A stretch of 64,000 nt of DNA. Source: Oscillospiraceae bacterium (GTDB lineage Bacteria; Bacillota; Clostridia; Oscillospirales; Ruminococcaceae). A program made the translations under genes and the position numbers. Where the stretch lies: NCBI GenBank assembly GCA_017472965.1, contig JAFUNR010000005.1:1-64000 (forward strand). The letters are read 5' to 3'. The stretch's first letter is position 1; the number at the start of each line of letters is the position of its first letter. The notes under the pieces are model-generated. The model saw nothing but the letters and a program-made list of their open reading frames with translations, made no database searches and was not told the origin of the DNA. Shown here piece after piece: positions 18,028 to 26,428 of this stretch.

Positions 18028-20120
18028 TCATTCCTTGGCAGAGGCCCGGGGCTTTCTGGCGGCAGCCTTGGTAAAGCCGCAGCCCTCGCGGCTGCAATGC
18101 AGGTTGCTGCCCTTTTTCAGCAGTGTGGCGCCGCACTCGGTGCATTTTTCCGCAGTGGGCTCATCCCATGTCATAAAACCGCAGGCCGGATTCTTTTCGC
18201 AGCCGTAATAGGTGCGGCCCCGTTTGGACTGGCGGGCCAGAATACGGCCGCCGCACAGCGGACAGGCACCGGGGGTCTCCTTGGTGATGGGTTTGGTATT
18301 ACGGCATTCCGGGAAGCCGGGACAGGCCAGAAACTTGCCGAAACGGCCGGTCTTAATGACCATTTTGCGGCCGCACTGCTCACAGATCTCCTCGGTCTCC
18401 TGTTCCGGCACCTTCACCTTTTTGCCGCCCATGCTCTCCTCCGCGGCAGCAAGACTCTTTTCAAAACCGCCGTAGAAATCGCCGATAACGCGCCGCCAGT
18501 TGGCATTGCCCTGCTCAACGGTATCCAGATTGTCCTCCATCTGGGCGGAGAAGCGCACATCCACGATATCGGGGAACTGCTCGCTCATCAGGTCGTTGAC
18601 CACAATACCCAGCGCGGTGGGCCGCAGCTGCTTTTTATCCCGCTCCACATAATCGCGGTCCAGCACGGTGCTGATGATGGGCGCATAGGTGGAGGGACGG
18701 CCGATACCGTTTTCCTCCAGCGCCTTGATCAGAGTGGCTTCACTGTAGCGGGCGGGCGGCTGGGTGAATTTCTGTTCTCCCTTCAGCTCATGCAGGCGCA
18801 GGGTCTCGCCCTCGGCAAGCGGGGGCAGCATACTCTCCTTGGCGGCCTTTTCATCCTGTGCTTCCTCGTACAGTGCGGTGAAACCGTCAAAGGTAACACG
18901 GAAGCCGCTGGCGCGGAAGGTACAGCCGGCGGCCTCCACATCCACGCTGACGGTATCCTGCAGACAGTCCGCCATCTGGCAGGCGATGAAACGGTTCCAG
19001 ATCAGCCGGTACAGCTTGGCAATATCGCCGCTGATGCTCTGCTCGGCGAGTTCCGGCGTGAGGGCCGGATTGGTGGGACGGATAGCCTCGTGAGCATCCT
19101 GTGCGCCGGCGCGACCCTTATACACACGGGCGGCGCCGGGCAGATACGCCTTGCCCCAGCGCTCCGCAATAAAGCTGCGGGCACCGGCAACGGCTTCGTC
19201 GGAAAGGCGCAGACTGTCGGTACGCATATAGGTGATCAGACCCGTGGTGCCCTGACCGGCGATATCCACACCTTCGTACAGGGTCTGGGCCGCACGCATG
19301 GTGCGGGCAGCGGTGAAGCCCAGCCGGCGGCTGGCCTCCTGCTGCAGGGTGGAGGTGATGAAGGGCGGTGCGGGAGTCTTGCGGCGCTTGCTTTCGGTGA
19401 CCTTTGCCACACGCCACACCGCATCGGCCAGACCGGCGCGGATCTTCTCCGTCTGCTGCTCGTTGGCCAGAGTCACCTTGCGGCCGTCCACGCCCCAGAA
19501 GTGGGCAGTGAATTTACGCCCCGCATCCGCAGAAAGCAATGCATCCAGATTCCAGTATTCCTCGGGCTTGAAATTTTCGATCTCCCGCTCACGGTCCACG
19601 ATCAGACGCACCGCCACGCTCTGCACGCGGCCGGCAGAAAGTCCGGGCTTGACCTTGCGCCACAGGAACGGGCTGAGCTTGTAGCCCACCAGACGATCCA
19701 GCACACGGCGCGCCTGCTGGGCATCCACCAGATCCATATCGATGCTGCGGGGCGCAGCCATGCCTTCACTGATGCCCTTGCGGGTGATCTCGCCGAAGGT
19801 GACACGGTTGGGCAGCGACGGATCCATCTTGAGAATATGCGCCAGATGCCAGCTGATCGCCTCGCCCTCGCGGTCCGGGTCGGTTGCGAGATAGACGAAA
19901 TCGCTGGCTTCAGCTGCCGCTTTGATCTCTTTGATCAGCTTGCTTTTGCCGGGGATATTGAGATAGCGGGGGCTGAAATCCTTCTGGATATCCACACCGA
20001 TATCCTTGGATGGAAGGTCACGGATATGACCCATGCTGGCGATGACCTCGTATCCTTCACCCAGATACTTACGGATGGTCTTTGCCTTGGCGGGCTCTCC
20101 ACGATGACTAGTTTGCTCAA
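18028..20120 (-). CDS. topA: DNA topoisomerase I, with an apparent 1-bp frameshift in codon 10
   Basis: Relaxes negative supercoils. From 20088 down to 18028 the frame is intact: Toprim residues DPDREGEAISWHL, the catalytic tyrosine block GLITYMRTDSLRLS, then three C-terminal zinc ribbons (CEQCGRKM, CPLCGGRI and CTECGATL types). The conserved N-terminal start MSKLVIVESPAKAKT is split between frames. A TTG at 20120, preceded by AGAGG, encodes LSKLVIVES. One base is then missing in the GCCCGCC run (20089-20096) before AKAKTIRKYLGEGYEV resumes in the next frame. The span is 2093 bp, one short of 698 codons. A base-call or assembly error is the simplest explanation, because this gene is normally essential. 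Confidence 0.9.
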
Positions 20121-20233
20121 TGCTGTTCAACCTCTTATCTTGTGAGAATGCGCGGAAGCCTTGGCTCCGCATTTATGTGCAGCCGCCGGAAAGGGCGGCA
20201 GATCATGCAAAGGAACAGACGCGTGAGGCTTTC

Positions 20234-21334
20234 TCACAGCGCCTTTTCAAAACGCCTGCCGGGACGCTGGCGCACAAGGCCCCGCATCTCCAGCCGGGTC
20301 AGGGTCGCCATCAGCCGCCCTGCGGCAAGGCCGGTGGCTTCACCGAGTGCAGCGGTATCCGCCGATTCGCCGGCAGCGGGCAGCGCCTTGTACACGGTGA
20401 GCAGATCGCCCGTCAGATCCTGTATAGAGGCGGGCGGCTTTTTCTCCGGCGCCTTCTGCGGGCGGGAAAGGCCGTACTCCTCCAGAATATCCTGCGCACA
20501 GGTCACAGGCTTGGCGCCCTCCTTGAGCAGCAGGTTGGTGCCCTCGCTCAGTTCGGAGAAAATGCTGCCGGGCACGGCAAAGATATCCCTGCCGTATTCC
20601 TCGGCATAGCGCACTGTACTCAGAGTTCCGCTGCGCAGCTTTGCCTCAGCCACGCACAGCCCGCGGGAAAGCCCCGCGATAATGCGGTTGCGCTGCACAA
20701 AACTCTCCTTGTAGCGGACATTTTCCACCCCGCAGGGATACTCGGAAAGCACCGCGCCGTTTTGGGGGATCAGATCCTGCAGCGGGCGGTTGCGTGCGGG
20801 AAAATAGTGTTCCAGATCGGTGCCCAGTACCGCAACCGTGGATTTATCATGGCGCAGCGCCGCCTTGTGAGCTTCACTGTCCAGCCCCTCGGCCAGACCG
20901 CTGACCAGCACCGCGCCGCCCTCGGCAAGACCGTCACAGATACTGCGGGTGGCCTCCACGCCGTAGGCGGAGGGATGCCGTGTACCCACCACACCGATGA
21001 GCAGCGTATTCTGCAGACAGCGCACATCGCCCCGGACATACAGCACCGGCGGCGGCGAAGCGATGGCACGCAGCTGGGCGGGGTAATCATCCTCGCCCCA
21101 GGTCAGGATACGGATATCCCTGCTTTCGTGCAGCTCGCGGCGGCGCATGGCATCATCGGCGGAAAAGCTGAGCAGCCGGTCGGACTGCCGGACAGTGATG
21201 CGTTTTTCCCGCAGCAGGTAGAGCCGATCCTCCCAGATCGCCTGCACACTGCCGTAGTATTCCCACAAACTGTGCCAGTCAACACAGGGGCCAAGGCCGT
21301 TTGCCAGCCAGAGCCACAGCTCGGTCTCGTTCAT
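20234..21334 (-). CDS. dprA: DNA-processing protein DprA
   Basis: Loads RecA on incoming single-stranded DNA during transformation. The 366-aa protein has a SAM-like N-terminal region, the Rossmann core with GVVGTRHPSAYG, LVSGLAEGLDSEAHKAAL, VAVLGTDLEHYFPARN, the segment FVQRNRIIAGLSRG and SGTLSTVRYAEEYGRDIFAVPG, and a winged-helix-like C-terminus (DTAALGEATGLAAGRLMATLTRLEMRG). The start at 21334 lies in a purine-rich context. It is followed by topA and trmFO, the usual dprA-topA-trmFO order in this phylum. Confidence 0.96.
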   Translation of the reverse strand: MNETELWLWLANGLGPCVDWHSLWEYYGSVQAIWEDRLYLLREKRITVRQSDRLLSFSADDAMRRRELHESRDIRILTWGEDDYPAQLRAIASPPPVLYVRGDVRCLQNTLLIGVVGTRHPSAYGVEATRSICDGLAEGGAVLVSGLAEGLDSEAHKAALRHDKSTVAVLGTDLEHYFPARNRPLQDLIPQNGAVLSEYPCGVENVRYKESFVQRNRIIAGLSRGLCVAEAKLRSGTLSTVRYAEEYGRDIFAVPGSIFSELSEGTNLLLKEGAKPVTCAQDILEEYGLSRPQKAPEKKPPASIQDLTGDLLTVYKALPAAGESADTAALGEATGLAAGRLMATLTRLEMRGLVRQRPGRRFEKAL

Positions 21335-21392
21335 CCCCGCACCTCCTTCCGGTGCTCACACATTTTTTCGCGTTTTTATCTGCGCTGCTTTT

Positions 21393-22163
21393 TCAGCGGT
21401 AATGCCACATCAGCACCGAAGCCGCCACTGCGGCATTCAGACTTTCCATGGCGGGTGCGATGGGAATGCGCACGCTCACATCGCACACGGCAGCCACCTC
21501 GGGACGGATGCCCTGCCCCTCACTGCCAACCACCAGCACCAGCGGTGCATCCTGCGCCGCGGCGGGCAGTTCTTCGCTTTCTTCCAGACGGGCGGCGAAG
21601 CAGGTGTAGCCCCGGCTGCGCAGCTGCCGCAGCGCTTCGGCCAGATCGTCGGTGCATGCCACCGGCAGCTTGACGGTGCTGCTCATGGCGGCGCGCAGTG
21701 CCTTGATACCGTAGGCATCGGCACAGCCCGGCCCCAGAAGCACGCCCTGCCAGCCAAAGGCGGCAGCGCTGCGCAGCACCGCGCCCAGATTGCCCGGATC
21801 CTGCACGCCATCCAGCGCCAGAATGCGTCGTCCGCTTAAATTCTGTGCCGCAGCAGGCGGGGTATCAAACACCGCCCACACGCCCTGTGTGGTGCGGGTG
21901 CGCGCCAGCTTTTCGGCCACATGCTCTGCCAGCAGATAGTGCTCGCCGCCAAGCGCCGCCAGTGCAGGATTTTTACGCAGAGCGGACTCGGTGTAATACA
22001 CCTCCAGCGGGGGCAGCACAGCGGCGATATCCGCGCACAGCTTGGCGCTTTCCGCCACAAAACAGCCGCTCTGCGCCCGCGCCGAAGCGTCATCCAGCAG
22101 GCGGCCGATACGGCGCACACGCTCATTGTCACGGCTGGTGATCCTTGTTTCCATTTCGCTCAT
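21393..22163 (-). CDS. SpoU/TrmH-family rRNA 2'-O-methyltransferase
   Basis: A 256-aa SPOUT methyltransferase. Residues 1-90 form a substrate-binding domain (ITSRDNERVRRIGRLL). The catalytic domain has LALDGVQDPGNLGAVLRSAAAFG, GCADAYGIKALRAAMSS, VVGSEGQGIRPEV and the knot-forming IPIAPAMESLNAAVAASVLMW. Relatives lie next to rplT in many Clostridia and methylate 23S rRNA ribose, but the exact nucleotide cannot be read from sequence. It is downstream of rplT, separated by a terminator-like hairpin. Confidence 0.9.
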   Translation of the reverse strand: MSEMETRITSRDNERVRRIGRLLDDASARAQSGCFVAESAKLCADIAAVLPPLEVYYTESALRKNPALAALGGEHYLLAEHVAEKLARTRTTQGVWAVFDTPPAAAQNLSGRRILALDGVQDPGNLGAVLRSAAAFGWQGVLLGPGCADAYGIKALRAAMSSTVKLPVACTDDLAEALRQLRSRGYTCFAARLEESEELPAAAQDAPLVLVVGSEGQGIRPEVAAVCDVSVRIPIAPAMESLNAAVAASVLMWHYR

Positions 22164-22201
22164 TCCCCCACGGATCGCTTATTTTTTAATGTCTATAAAT
22201 G

Positions 22202-22243
22202 CAAACAATGCCACACGCACGGGTGTGCGTGTGGCGGCGTTGT
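22202..22243 (-). terminator. Hairpin terminator after rplT
   Basis: A perfect 10-bp stem CCACACGCAC/GTGCGTGTGG with a 4-nt loop (22211-22234), extended by AACA/TGTT flanks and followed on the minus strand by a moderately T-rich tract. It is likely the end of infC-rpmI-rplT transcription. Confidence 0.7.
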
Positions 22244-22249
22244 TTATGA

Positions 22250-22600
22250 TCAGGCCTTCTTGGCGACCTCGACCAGCTCGGCAAAAGCCTTGGGGTCATG
22301 GATAGCCATCTCGGACAGCATCTTGCGGTTCAGCTCGATGCCGGCCTTCTTCAGGCCGTTCATGAAGCTGGAGTAGTTGATGCCCTGGGGACGGCAGGCG
22401 GCATTGATGCGGGCGATCCACAGGCGGCGGAAATCGCGCTTCTTCTGGCGGCGGCCAGCGAAAGCGTAGTTACCGCTCTTCATGACCTGCTGTTTGGCCA
22501 TCTTAAAATGCTTGGACTTGCTGCCGTAGAAGCCCTTGGCCAGCTTCAGAACTTTCTTTCTTCTTTTGCGAGTCATCATCGCGCCTTTTACACGTGCCAT
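22250..22600 (-). CDS. rplT: 50S ribosomal protein L20
   Basis: A 116-aa ribosomal protein that binds 23S rRNA early in 50S assembly. It starts [20 protein letters not shown] and has the family blocks [20 protein letters not shown] and [20 protein letters not shown]. It is third gene of infC-rpmI-rplT. In Bacillota this operon is autogenously controlled by L20 through its leader; the leader region here is described separately. Confidence 0.98.
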   Translation of the reverse strand: MARVKGAMMTRKRRKKVLKLAKGFYGSKSKHFKMAKQQVMKSGNYAFAGRRQKKRDFRRLWIARINAACRPQGINYSSFMNGLKKAGIELNRKMLSEMAIHDPKAFAELVEVAKKA

Positions 22601-22649
22601 ATCGTTACTTCTCCTTTAAATCTCGTTGATGTTTCCGTTGTGTTCGATC

Positions 22650-22847
22650 TTAGCCGTAGGGCAGCATTCTCTTGATGGCGGCCACATTGGTCTTGTCGGA
22701 GTAAACGGACTTGCGGAAGCCTCTCTTCAGCTTGGTGGGCTTCTTGGTCAGGATGTGACGGCGATAGGCGCGGTTACGCTTGACTTTGCCGTTCTTGGTC
22801 AGTTTGAAGCGCTTCTTGGCGCCGGAGTGAGTTTTCAGCTTGGGCAT
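22650..22847 (-). CDS. rpmI: 50S ribosomal protein L35
   Basis: A 65-aa very basic protein starting [20 protein letters not shown] and ending [13 protein letters not shown], full length for L35. The start at 22847 is 13 bp after the infC stop with AAGGAG upstream. It is middle gene of infC-rpmI-rplT. Confidence 0.98.
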   Translation of the reverse strand: MPKLKTHSGAKKRFKLTKNGKVKRNRAYRRHILTKKPTKLKRGFRKSVYSDKTNVAAIKRMLPYG

Positions 22848-22860
22848 TGTTTTATCCTCC

Positions 22861-23406
22861 TTAATTTTGCTTCGCGTTCTTTTGCGCAGCGGTCTTCTGC
22901 TGGGGTGCCAGGAACATGGCCATGCTGCGGCCTTCCAGTTTGGGCTGTTTTTCCACAACAGCGCCTTCCACAGCCTCGGCAAAGCGGGTCAGAACCTCCT
23001 GACCGAGGGCGGTATGCGCCATTTCACGTCCGCGGAACCGGATGGACACCTTGACCTTATCGCCGCCCTTCAAGAACTTGGCGGACTGGGCAGCCTTGGT
23101 GTTGAAATCGTGCGTATCGATATTGAGGGACAGACGCACCTCTTTGATCTCGACCACGCGCTGATTTTTCTTGGCTTCCTTTTCCTTCTTCTGCTGCTCA
23201 AAGCGATACTTGCCGTAGTCCATGATCTTGCACACGGGCGGCACGGCCTGCGGTGCGATCTTGACCAGATCAAGACCCTTCTCCTGTGCCAGATGCCATG
23301 CATCGCGGGCGCTCATCACACCCAGCTGCTCACCATCGTCGGCAATGACGCGGATCTCTTTGTCGCGGATCTCTTCGTTCAGCTCCAGTTCCTTCTTCGT
23401 GCTAAT
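22861..23406 (-). CDS. infC: Translation initiation factor IF-3 with ATT start codon
   Basis: IF-3 prevents premature subunit joining and proofreads the start codon. The conserved N-terminus ([20 protein letters not shown]) can only be included by starting at an ATT at 23404-23406, preceded by GGAGGTG at ideal spacing. This gives 181 aa, the normal IF-3 length. A GTG at 23319 would delete 29 conserved residues. AUU starts in infC are the classical autoregulatory device, because IF-3 itself rejects them. The C-terminal domain includes [19 protein letters not shown]. It is headed by a consensus promoter and an attenuator-like hairpin. Confidence 0.96.
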   Translation of the reverse strand: MSTKKELELNEEIRDKEIRVIADDGEQLGVMSARDAWHLAQEKGLDLVKIAPQAVPPVCKIMDYGKYRFEQQKKEKEAKKNQRVVEIKEVRLSLNIDTHDFNTKAAQSAKFLKGGDKVKVSIRFRGREMAHTALGQEVLTRFAEAVEGAVVEKQPKLEGRSMAMFLAPQQKTAAQKNAKQN

Positions 23407-23440
23407 GGGGAAACACCTCCGTCAAATTGGATTGGTTTTG

Positions 23441-23475
23441 TAAAAGAAAGAGCATGGCAGCGGCTGCCATGCTCT
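23441..23475 (-). terminator. Leader attenuator before infC
   Basis: A perfect 13-bp inverted repeat (23449-23461 with 23463-23475, core AGAGCATGGCAGC) is followed on the minus strand by TTTCTTTT. It lies about 35 nt before the infC start and about 110 nt into the transcript. A terminator inside the leader fits premature termination control as in Bacillota L20-leader operons, which is an inference. Confidence 0.85.
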
Positions 23476-23587
23476 GATATCAACACAGAAAACACCCAAT
23501 ACGAGCGTCATTCTTTCTTGATAAACCCGGGCGGGTACCGCCGCAAGGTGAGCCGGCATATGCCACACTGCTTCATTTCCGGATGCT

Positions 23588-23616
23588 ATTATACCACTTA
23601 CTGTGTCGGATGTCAA
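23588..23616 (-). promoter_or_regulatory. Consensus sigma-70-type promoter of infC-rpmI-rplT
   Basis: TTGACA at 23611-23616 and TATAAT at 23588-23593 with a 17-bp spacer, both perfect matches. The -35 begins only 4 bp from the stop of the DUF624 gene. Confidence 0.93.
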
Positions 23617-23619
23617 GCA

Positions 23620-24606
23620 TCAATTTTCGGTTTCCTGCCCGTTTTCCGCGGTATCGTCGGCAGTCTCCGCCTCTTCGGAATCCACGGCGGCGCCATCCTC
23701 CATCGCCTCGCGCTCGGCAAGGAAGGCTCTGGCCCACTCCTCCTCGGCGGAGGGCTTCGCCGCCTTCTTCGCAGCCTGCTGCTCGGCGGCCTGCTGCGCC
23801 ACCTGCTGCCAGTCCTTGCGGGCAGAACGGCGGGTGCGCGGGCCCAGATCCCGATCAATGAAAACCTGTTTGAAGCGGGGCCAGTAGATCAGATCGGTGG
23901 TCATGATGGTGATGGCGAATACGCCGAACAGCAGCACCGGCACAATGTAAACACCGAACAGCATGAACACCACCAGCAAAGCGATATCCAGAAGTGTCAC
24001 CACAACGCCGCGCCAGCCGGAGGCCACCACCAGAATGGCGGAGTTCTTGAAAATGGCGGAAAGCTTGATCTCAATGAGGGCGATCTGCTGGAACACGGTG
24101 TTGACCATAGAGAACCAGATATACACGCCGAGGAAAAGCACAGCCAGACTGAATGCGGTGATATTCTCCGGCAAAAGCAGCAGCATACTGGCATTGAGCA
24201 TGATGATATCCGCCAGCACGGCAAAGATCACCATGGCGATCGCGCCCTGTTTAAAATTCTCTTTATAGGATTTCTTGAATTCATGCCAGGTAAAGAACGG
24301 CACGTCGCGGCACATCTGCAGCGTCAGCCGGTGGGTGGCCGCCAGCGCCGGGCCCATGGGAACGGCGCACACGATATTCAGCACCAGCACCCACAGCCAG
24401 GGCATTCCCTCCAGTGCGGCCAGATAGAACACCGTACAGCACGCCAAAAACGGCAGCGAACAGACAAAGAACAGCACATTGGCCAGCAGCATCGCACCGA
24501 AATCGCGGACGAAGATCTCCCACCAGCGGAAAATACCTCTTTTCTCCGGTGCATCCTTATCTACGCCGGGGCCTTCCTTATCGAAATTAAAGTGAAAAAG
24601 CGACAT
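23620..24606 (-). CDS. DUF624 (YesL-like) membrane protein
   Basis: A 328-aa membrane protein with five to six predicted TM segments between residues ~35 and 245. Early motifs MLLANVLFFVCSLPFLACC and GPALAATHRLTLQMCRDVPF are typical of DUF624. The soluble C-terminus (~250-328) is rich in Lys, Ala and then Glu (KDWQQVAQQAAEQQAAKKAA), probably a helical cytosolic tail longer than in most YesL proteins. YesL homologues often sit with sugar ABC transporters, but none is adjacent here. The start at 24606 has AGAGGA upstream, and the gene has its own promoter at 24670-24698. Confidence 0.85.
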   Translation of the reverse strand: MSLFHFNFDKEGPGVDKDAPEKRGIFRWWEIFVRDFGAMLLANVLFFVCSLPFLACCTVFYLAALEGMPWLWVLVLNIVCAVPMGPALAATHRLTLQMCRDVPFFTWHEFKKSYKENFKQGAIAMVIFAVLADIIMLNASMLLLLPENITAFSLAVLFLGVYIWFSMVNTVFQQIALIEIKLSAIFKNSAILVVASGWRGVVVTLLDIALLVVFMLFGVYIVPVLLFGVFAITIMTTDLIYWPRFKQVFIDRDLGPRTRRSARKDWQQVAQQAAEQQAAKKAAKPSAEEEWARAFLAEREAMEDGAAVDSEEAETADDTAENGQETEN

Positions 24607-24669
24607 AATTTCTTCCTCTTTCCTCGCAAAAAGCCACAGCGAAGCGCCTTTTGCGTGTTATCAATGTAA

Positions 24670-24698
24670 AGTATAGCAGAATGACGCGGGTTTGCCAA
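24670..24698 (-). promoter_or_regulatory. Promoter of the DUF624 gene
   Basis: TTGGCA (24693-24698) and TATACT (24670-24675) with a 17-bp spacer, about 65 bp before the start codon. Together with 24783-24812 it forms a divergent promoter region. Confidence 0.75.
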
Positions 24699-24782
24699 CA
24701 GCGGCAATAAAATTTTTACATTTGTCCGCAAAAAGATAAAACGGGGCGTAAAAATTTCACAACCATTTTTTGTCCAAACCTC

Positions 24783-24812
24783 TTTACAAATTACTACGAA
24801 CAGTTGTATAAT
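24783..24812 (+). promoter_or_regulatory. Promoter with candidate operator for the S24 repressor gene
   Basis: TTTACA (24783-24788), an 18-bp spacer and TATAAT (24807-24812). An imperfect inverted repeat TACGAAC-A-GTTGTA (24795-24808) lies between the two boxes and resembles CGAAC/GTTCG LexA-type half-sites. Its position would let the encoded repressor block its own promoter. The operator role is inference. Confidence 0.65.
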
Positions 24813-24877
24813 AAAGATAGTAAGTTTTCTGCCCGCATCCACCGCCGGGCATCCACAGGAAAGGAAAGGTTGATTTT

Positions 24878-25465
24878 ATGTTTGGACAGCGCTTGAAGGA
24901 GCTGCGCAAGGCTGCCGGGTACTCTCAGACCCGTCTGGCCGAATATCTCGGCATCAGCCAGCAGGCCGTCGGCAAATGGGAGACGGGCCGCGCCACGCCC
25001 GACCCCAATACCATCGCCACCATCGCGCGGCTGCTGGGTGTATCGGCAGATACCATGCTGGGTACCGCCGGTACCGGCGGCATGGAAGCTCTGGTGCCCG
25101 TGGTAGGCAGCGTACGCGCCGGCTACGGTGCACTGGCGTTTGAAGAAGATTACGGCACCGAGCCCGCCAATGTGCGCGACCCGGAGAACTATCTGTATCT
25201 GATCGTCAAAGGCGACAGCATGGAGCCGCGCATTTTTGACGGCGATTATGCGCTGGTGCATAAGCAGAACACATTGGAAAACGGCGATCTTGGCGTGCTG
25301 ATCTACGGCGACGAGGAAGCCACCCTGAAGCGGTATATCCGCCGCGGCAACGCTGTCATTCTGGAGCCGTTCAACCCGGATTACGAGCCGCTGGTCATCG
25401 AAGGCGAAGCGCTGGAACACCTGCATATCGTGGGCAAGGTACGCGAGACCCGCACCAAATGGTGA
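24878..25465 (+). CDS. XRE-HTH S24 peptidase repressor (LexA/CI-like)
   Basis: A self-cleaving repressor of 195 aa. Residues 5-60 form an XRE helix-turn-helix (RLAEYLGISQQAVGKWETGR), and residues ~85-190 the S24 peptidase. An Ala-Gly cleavage site sits in SVRAGYGALA. The catalytic Ser is in VKGDSMEPRIFDGD, the Lys in EEATLKRYIRR. Such proteins control SOS-like or prophage genes when RecA filaments trigger cleavage. No phage genes are present, so it may be a chromosomal LexA-type regulator. The start at 24878 has AGGAAAGG upstream. It is the first gene of a plus-strand run to 29060 in an otherwise minus-strand region. Confidence 0.9.
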   Translation: MFGQRLKELRKAAGYSQTRLAEYLGISQQAVGKWETGRATPDPNTIATIARLLGVSADTMLGTAGTGGMEALVPVVGSVRAGYGALAFEEDYGTEPANVRDPENYLYLIVKGDSMEPRIFDGDYALVHKQNTLENGDLGVLIYGDEEATLKRYIRRGNAVILEPFNPDYEPLVIEGEALEHLHIVGKVRETRTKW

Positions 25466-25525
25466 GATTATCTGCCGCACTTTAAAGCTGCGCGGTACGG
25501 GCCATTCACAGGCCGGAGGCTTTTC

Positions 25526-25786
25526 ATGATCGAAACAAGATGCGGGCTGCTTTGCTCGGAATGCTCTTTCCGCGAAAACTGCGCCGGCTGCATTGCCACA
25601 GGCGGGCATCCGTTTCACGGGGAGTGCCCGGTGGCCCTGTGCTGCCAGAGCAAAGGACACACCCACTGCGGCGAATGTCCGCAGCTGCCCTGCGCACGGC
25701 TGACACAGTATTCCTGCGATCCGGTGCACGGGGACACTCCCCACGGCGCACGGATCGAGCAGTGCCGGAAATGGGCGGCACAGTGA
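25526..25786 (+). CDS. DUF3795-type cysteine-rich protein
   Basis: A small 86-aa protein with about twelve cysteines (TRCGLLCSECSFRENCAGC, then CPVALCCQ, CGECPQLPC) and the ending GARIEQCRKW. This matches DUF3795, a family of presumed metal-binding proteins of unknown role. Cysteine spacing suggests one or two Zn or Fe-S sites. It lies 60 bp after the S24 repressor and 67 bp before the NUDIX gene, so it is likely part of the same transcript. Confidence 0.85.
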   Translation: MIETRCGLLCSECSFRENCAGCIATGGHPFHGECPVALCCQSKGHTHCGECPQLPCARLTQYSCDPVHGDTPHGARIEQCRKWAAQ

Positions 25787-25853
25787 GTCCTGCCGGTGTA
25801 CCGGCACCGCAAAACAACGCTGTAACGACAGCGCAGAACGAAAAGGCAGCTTT

Positions 25854-26270
25854 ATGATAAAGGTCAGCTTTTACGATACAGCCGATGATGCCGCGCTGAA
25901 ATTCGCTGTCATCTGTGCAAAACACAAAGGAAAACGGGTGTTCTGCCGCCACAAGGAGCGCTCCGCATGGGAACTGCCCGGCGGTCACCGCGAGCCGGGC
26001 GAAGCTATTGCGGACACTGCCCGCCGCGAGCTGTGGGAGGAAACCGGCGCCGCCGCCTTCACCCTTGTACCGGTATGCATCTACGGTGTGCGCAGTCCGG
26101 ACGGATGCGAAACACTGGGGATGCTTTACACTGCGGAGATCAGCGACTTCGGTGAGCTGCCGCAGCTGGAGATCGCCGAGATCACCTGCACGGAAGCCCT
26201 GCCGGAAAGCTGGACCTATCCGCTGATCCAGCCGCTGCTGCTGGCTGAGGCCGAGCGGCGCAGCTGCTGA
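25854..26270 (+). CDS. NUDIX hydrolase
   Basis: A 138-aa pyrophosphohydrolase-fold protein. The Nudix box is GGHREPGEAIADTARRELWE, followed by ETGA, an intact G-x5-E-x7-REUxEE-x-GU motif at residues ~43-65. The substrate is unknown; candidates are damaged nucleotides or sugar-nucleotide derivatives. AAAAGG sits upstream of the ATG. It is in line with the S24 repressor and the radical-SAM gene, which is compatible with a nucleotide-pool or repair role (inference). Confidence 0.88.
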   Translation: MIKVSFYDTADDAALKFAVICAKHKGKRVFCRHKERSAWELPGGHREPGEAIADTARRELWEETGAAAFTLVPVCIYGVRSPDGCETLGMLYTAEISDFGELPQLEIAEITCTEALPESWTYPLIQPLLLAEAERRSC

Positions 26271-26428
26271 CCCTGCTTCTTCCGCTTCTCCGTTTTTGAA
26301 AATTTCTTTTCCCCCGCAAAACGGGCCGTCTGCCTGCTTTTTTCAAGCCGGCGGCGGGCGGCCCCTTCTTTTTTGCACCTTTTTTTGGATATCACCCGCC
26401 GCAGCAGCATACAGAAAGGAGCCGGCAC

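Noticed and set aside
22840-24669. 609-codon plus-strand frame over infC and the DUF624 gene
   Set aside because: It crosses the infC promoter, leader hairpin and two well-supported minus-strand genes, and its translation is low-complexity.
24878-25465. Prophage, from the S24 repressor
   Set aside because: No integrase, structural, lysis or attachment-site sequence accompanies it, and the neighbours are metabolic or repair-like.
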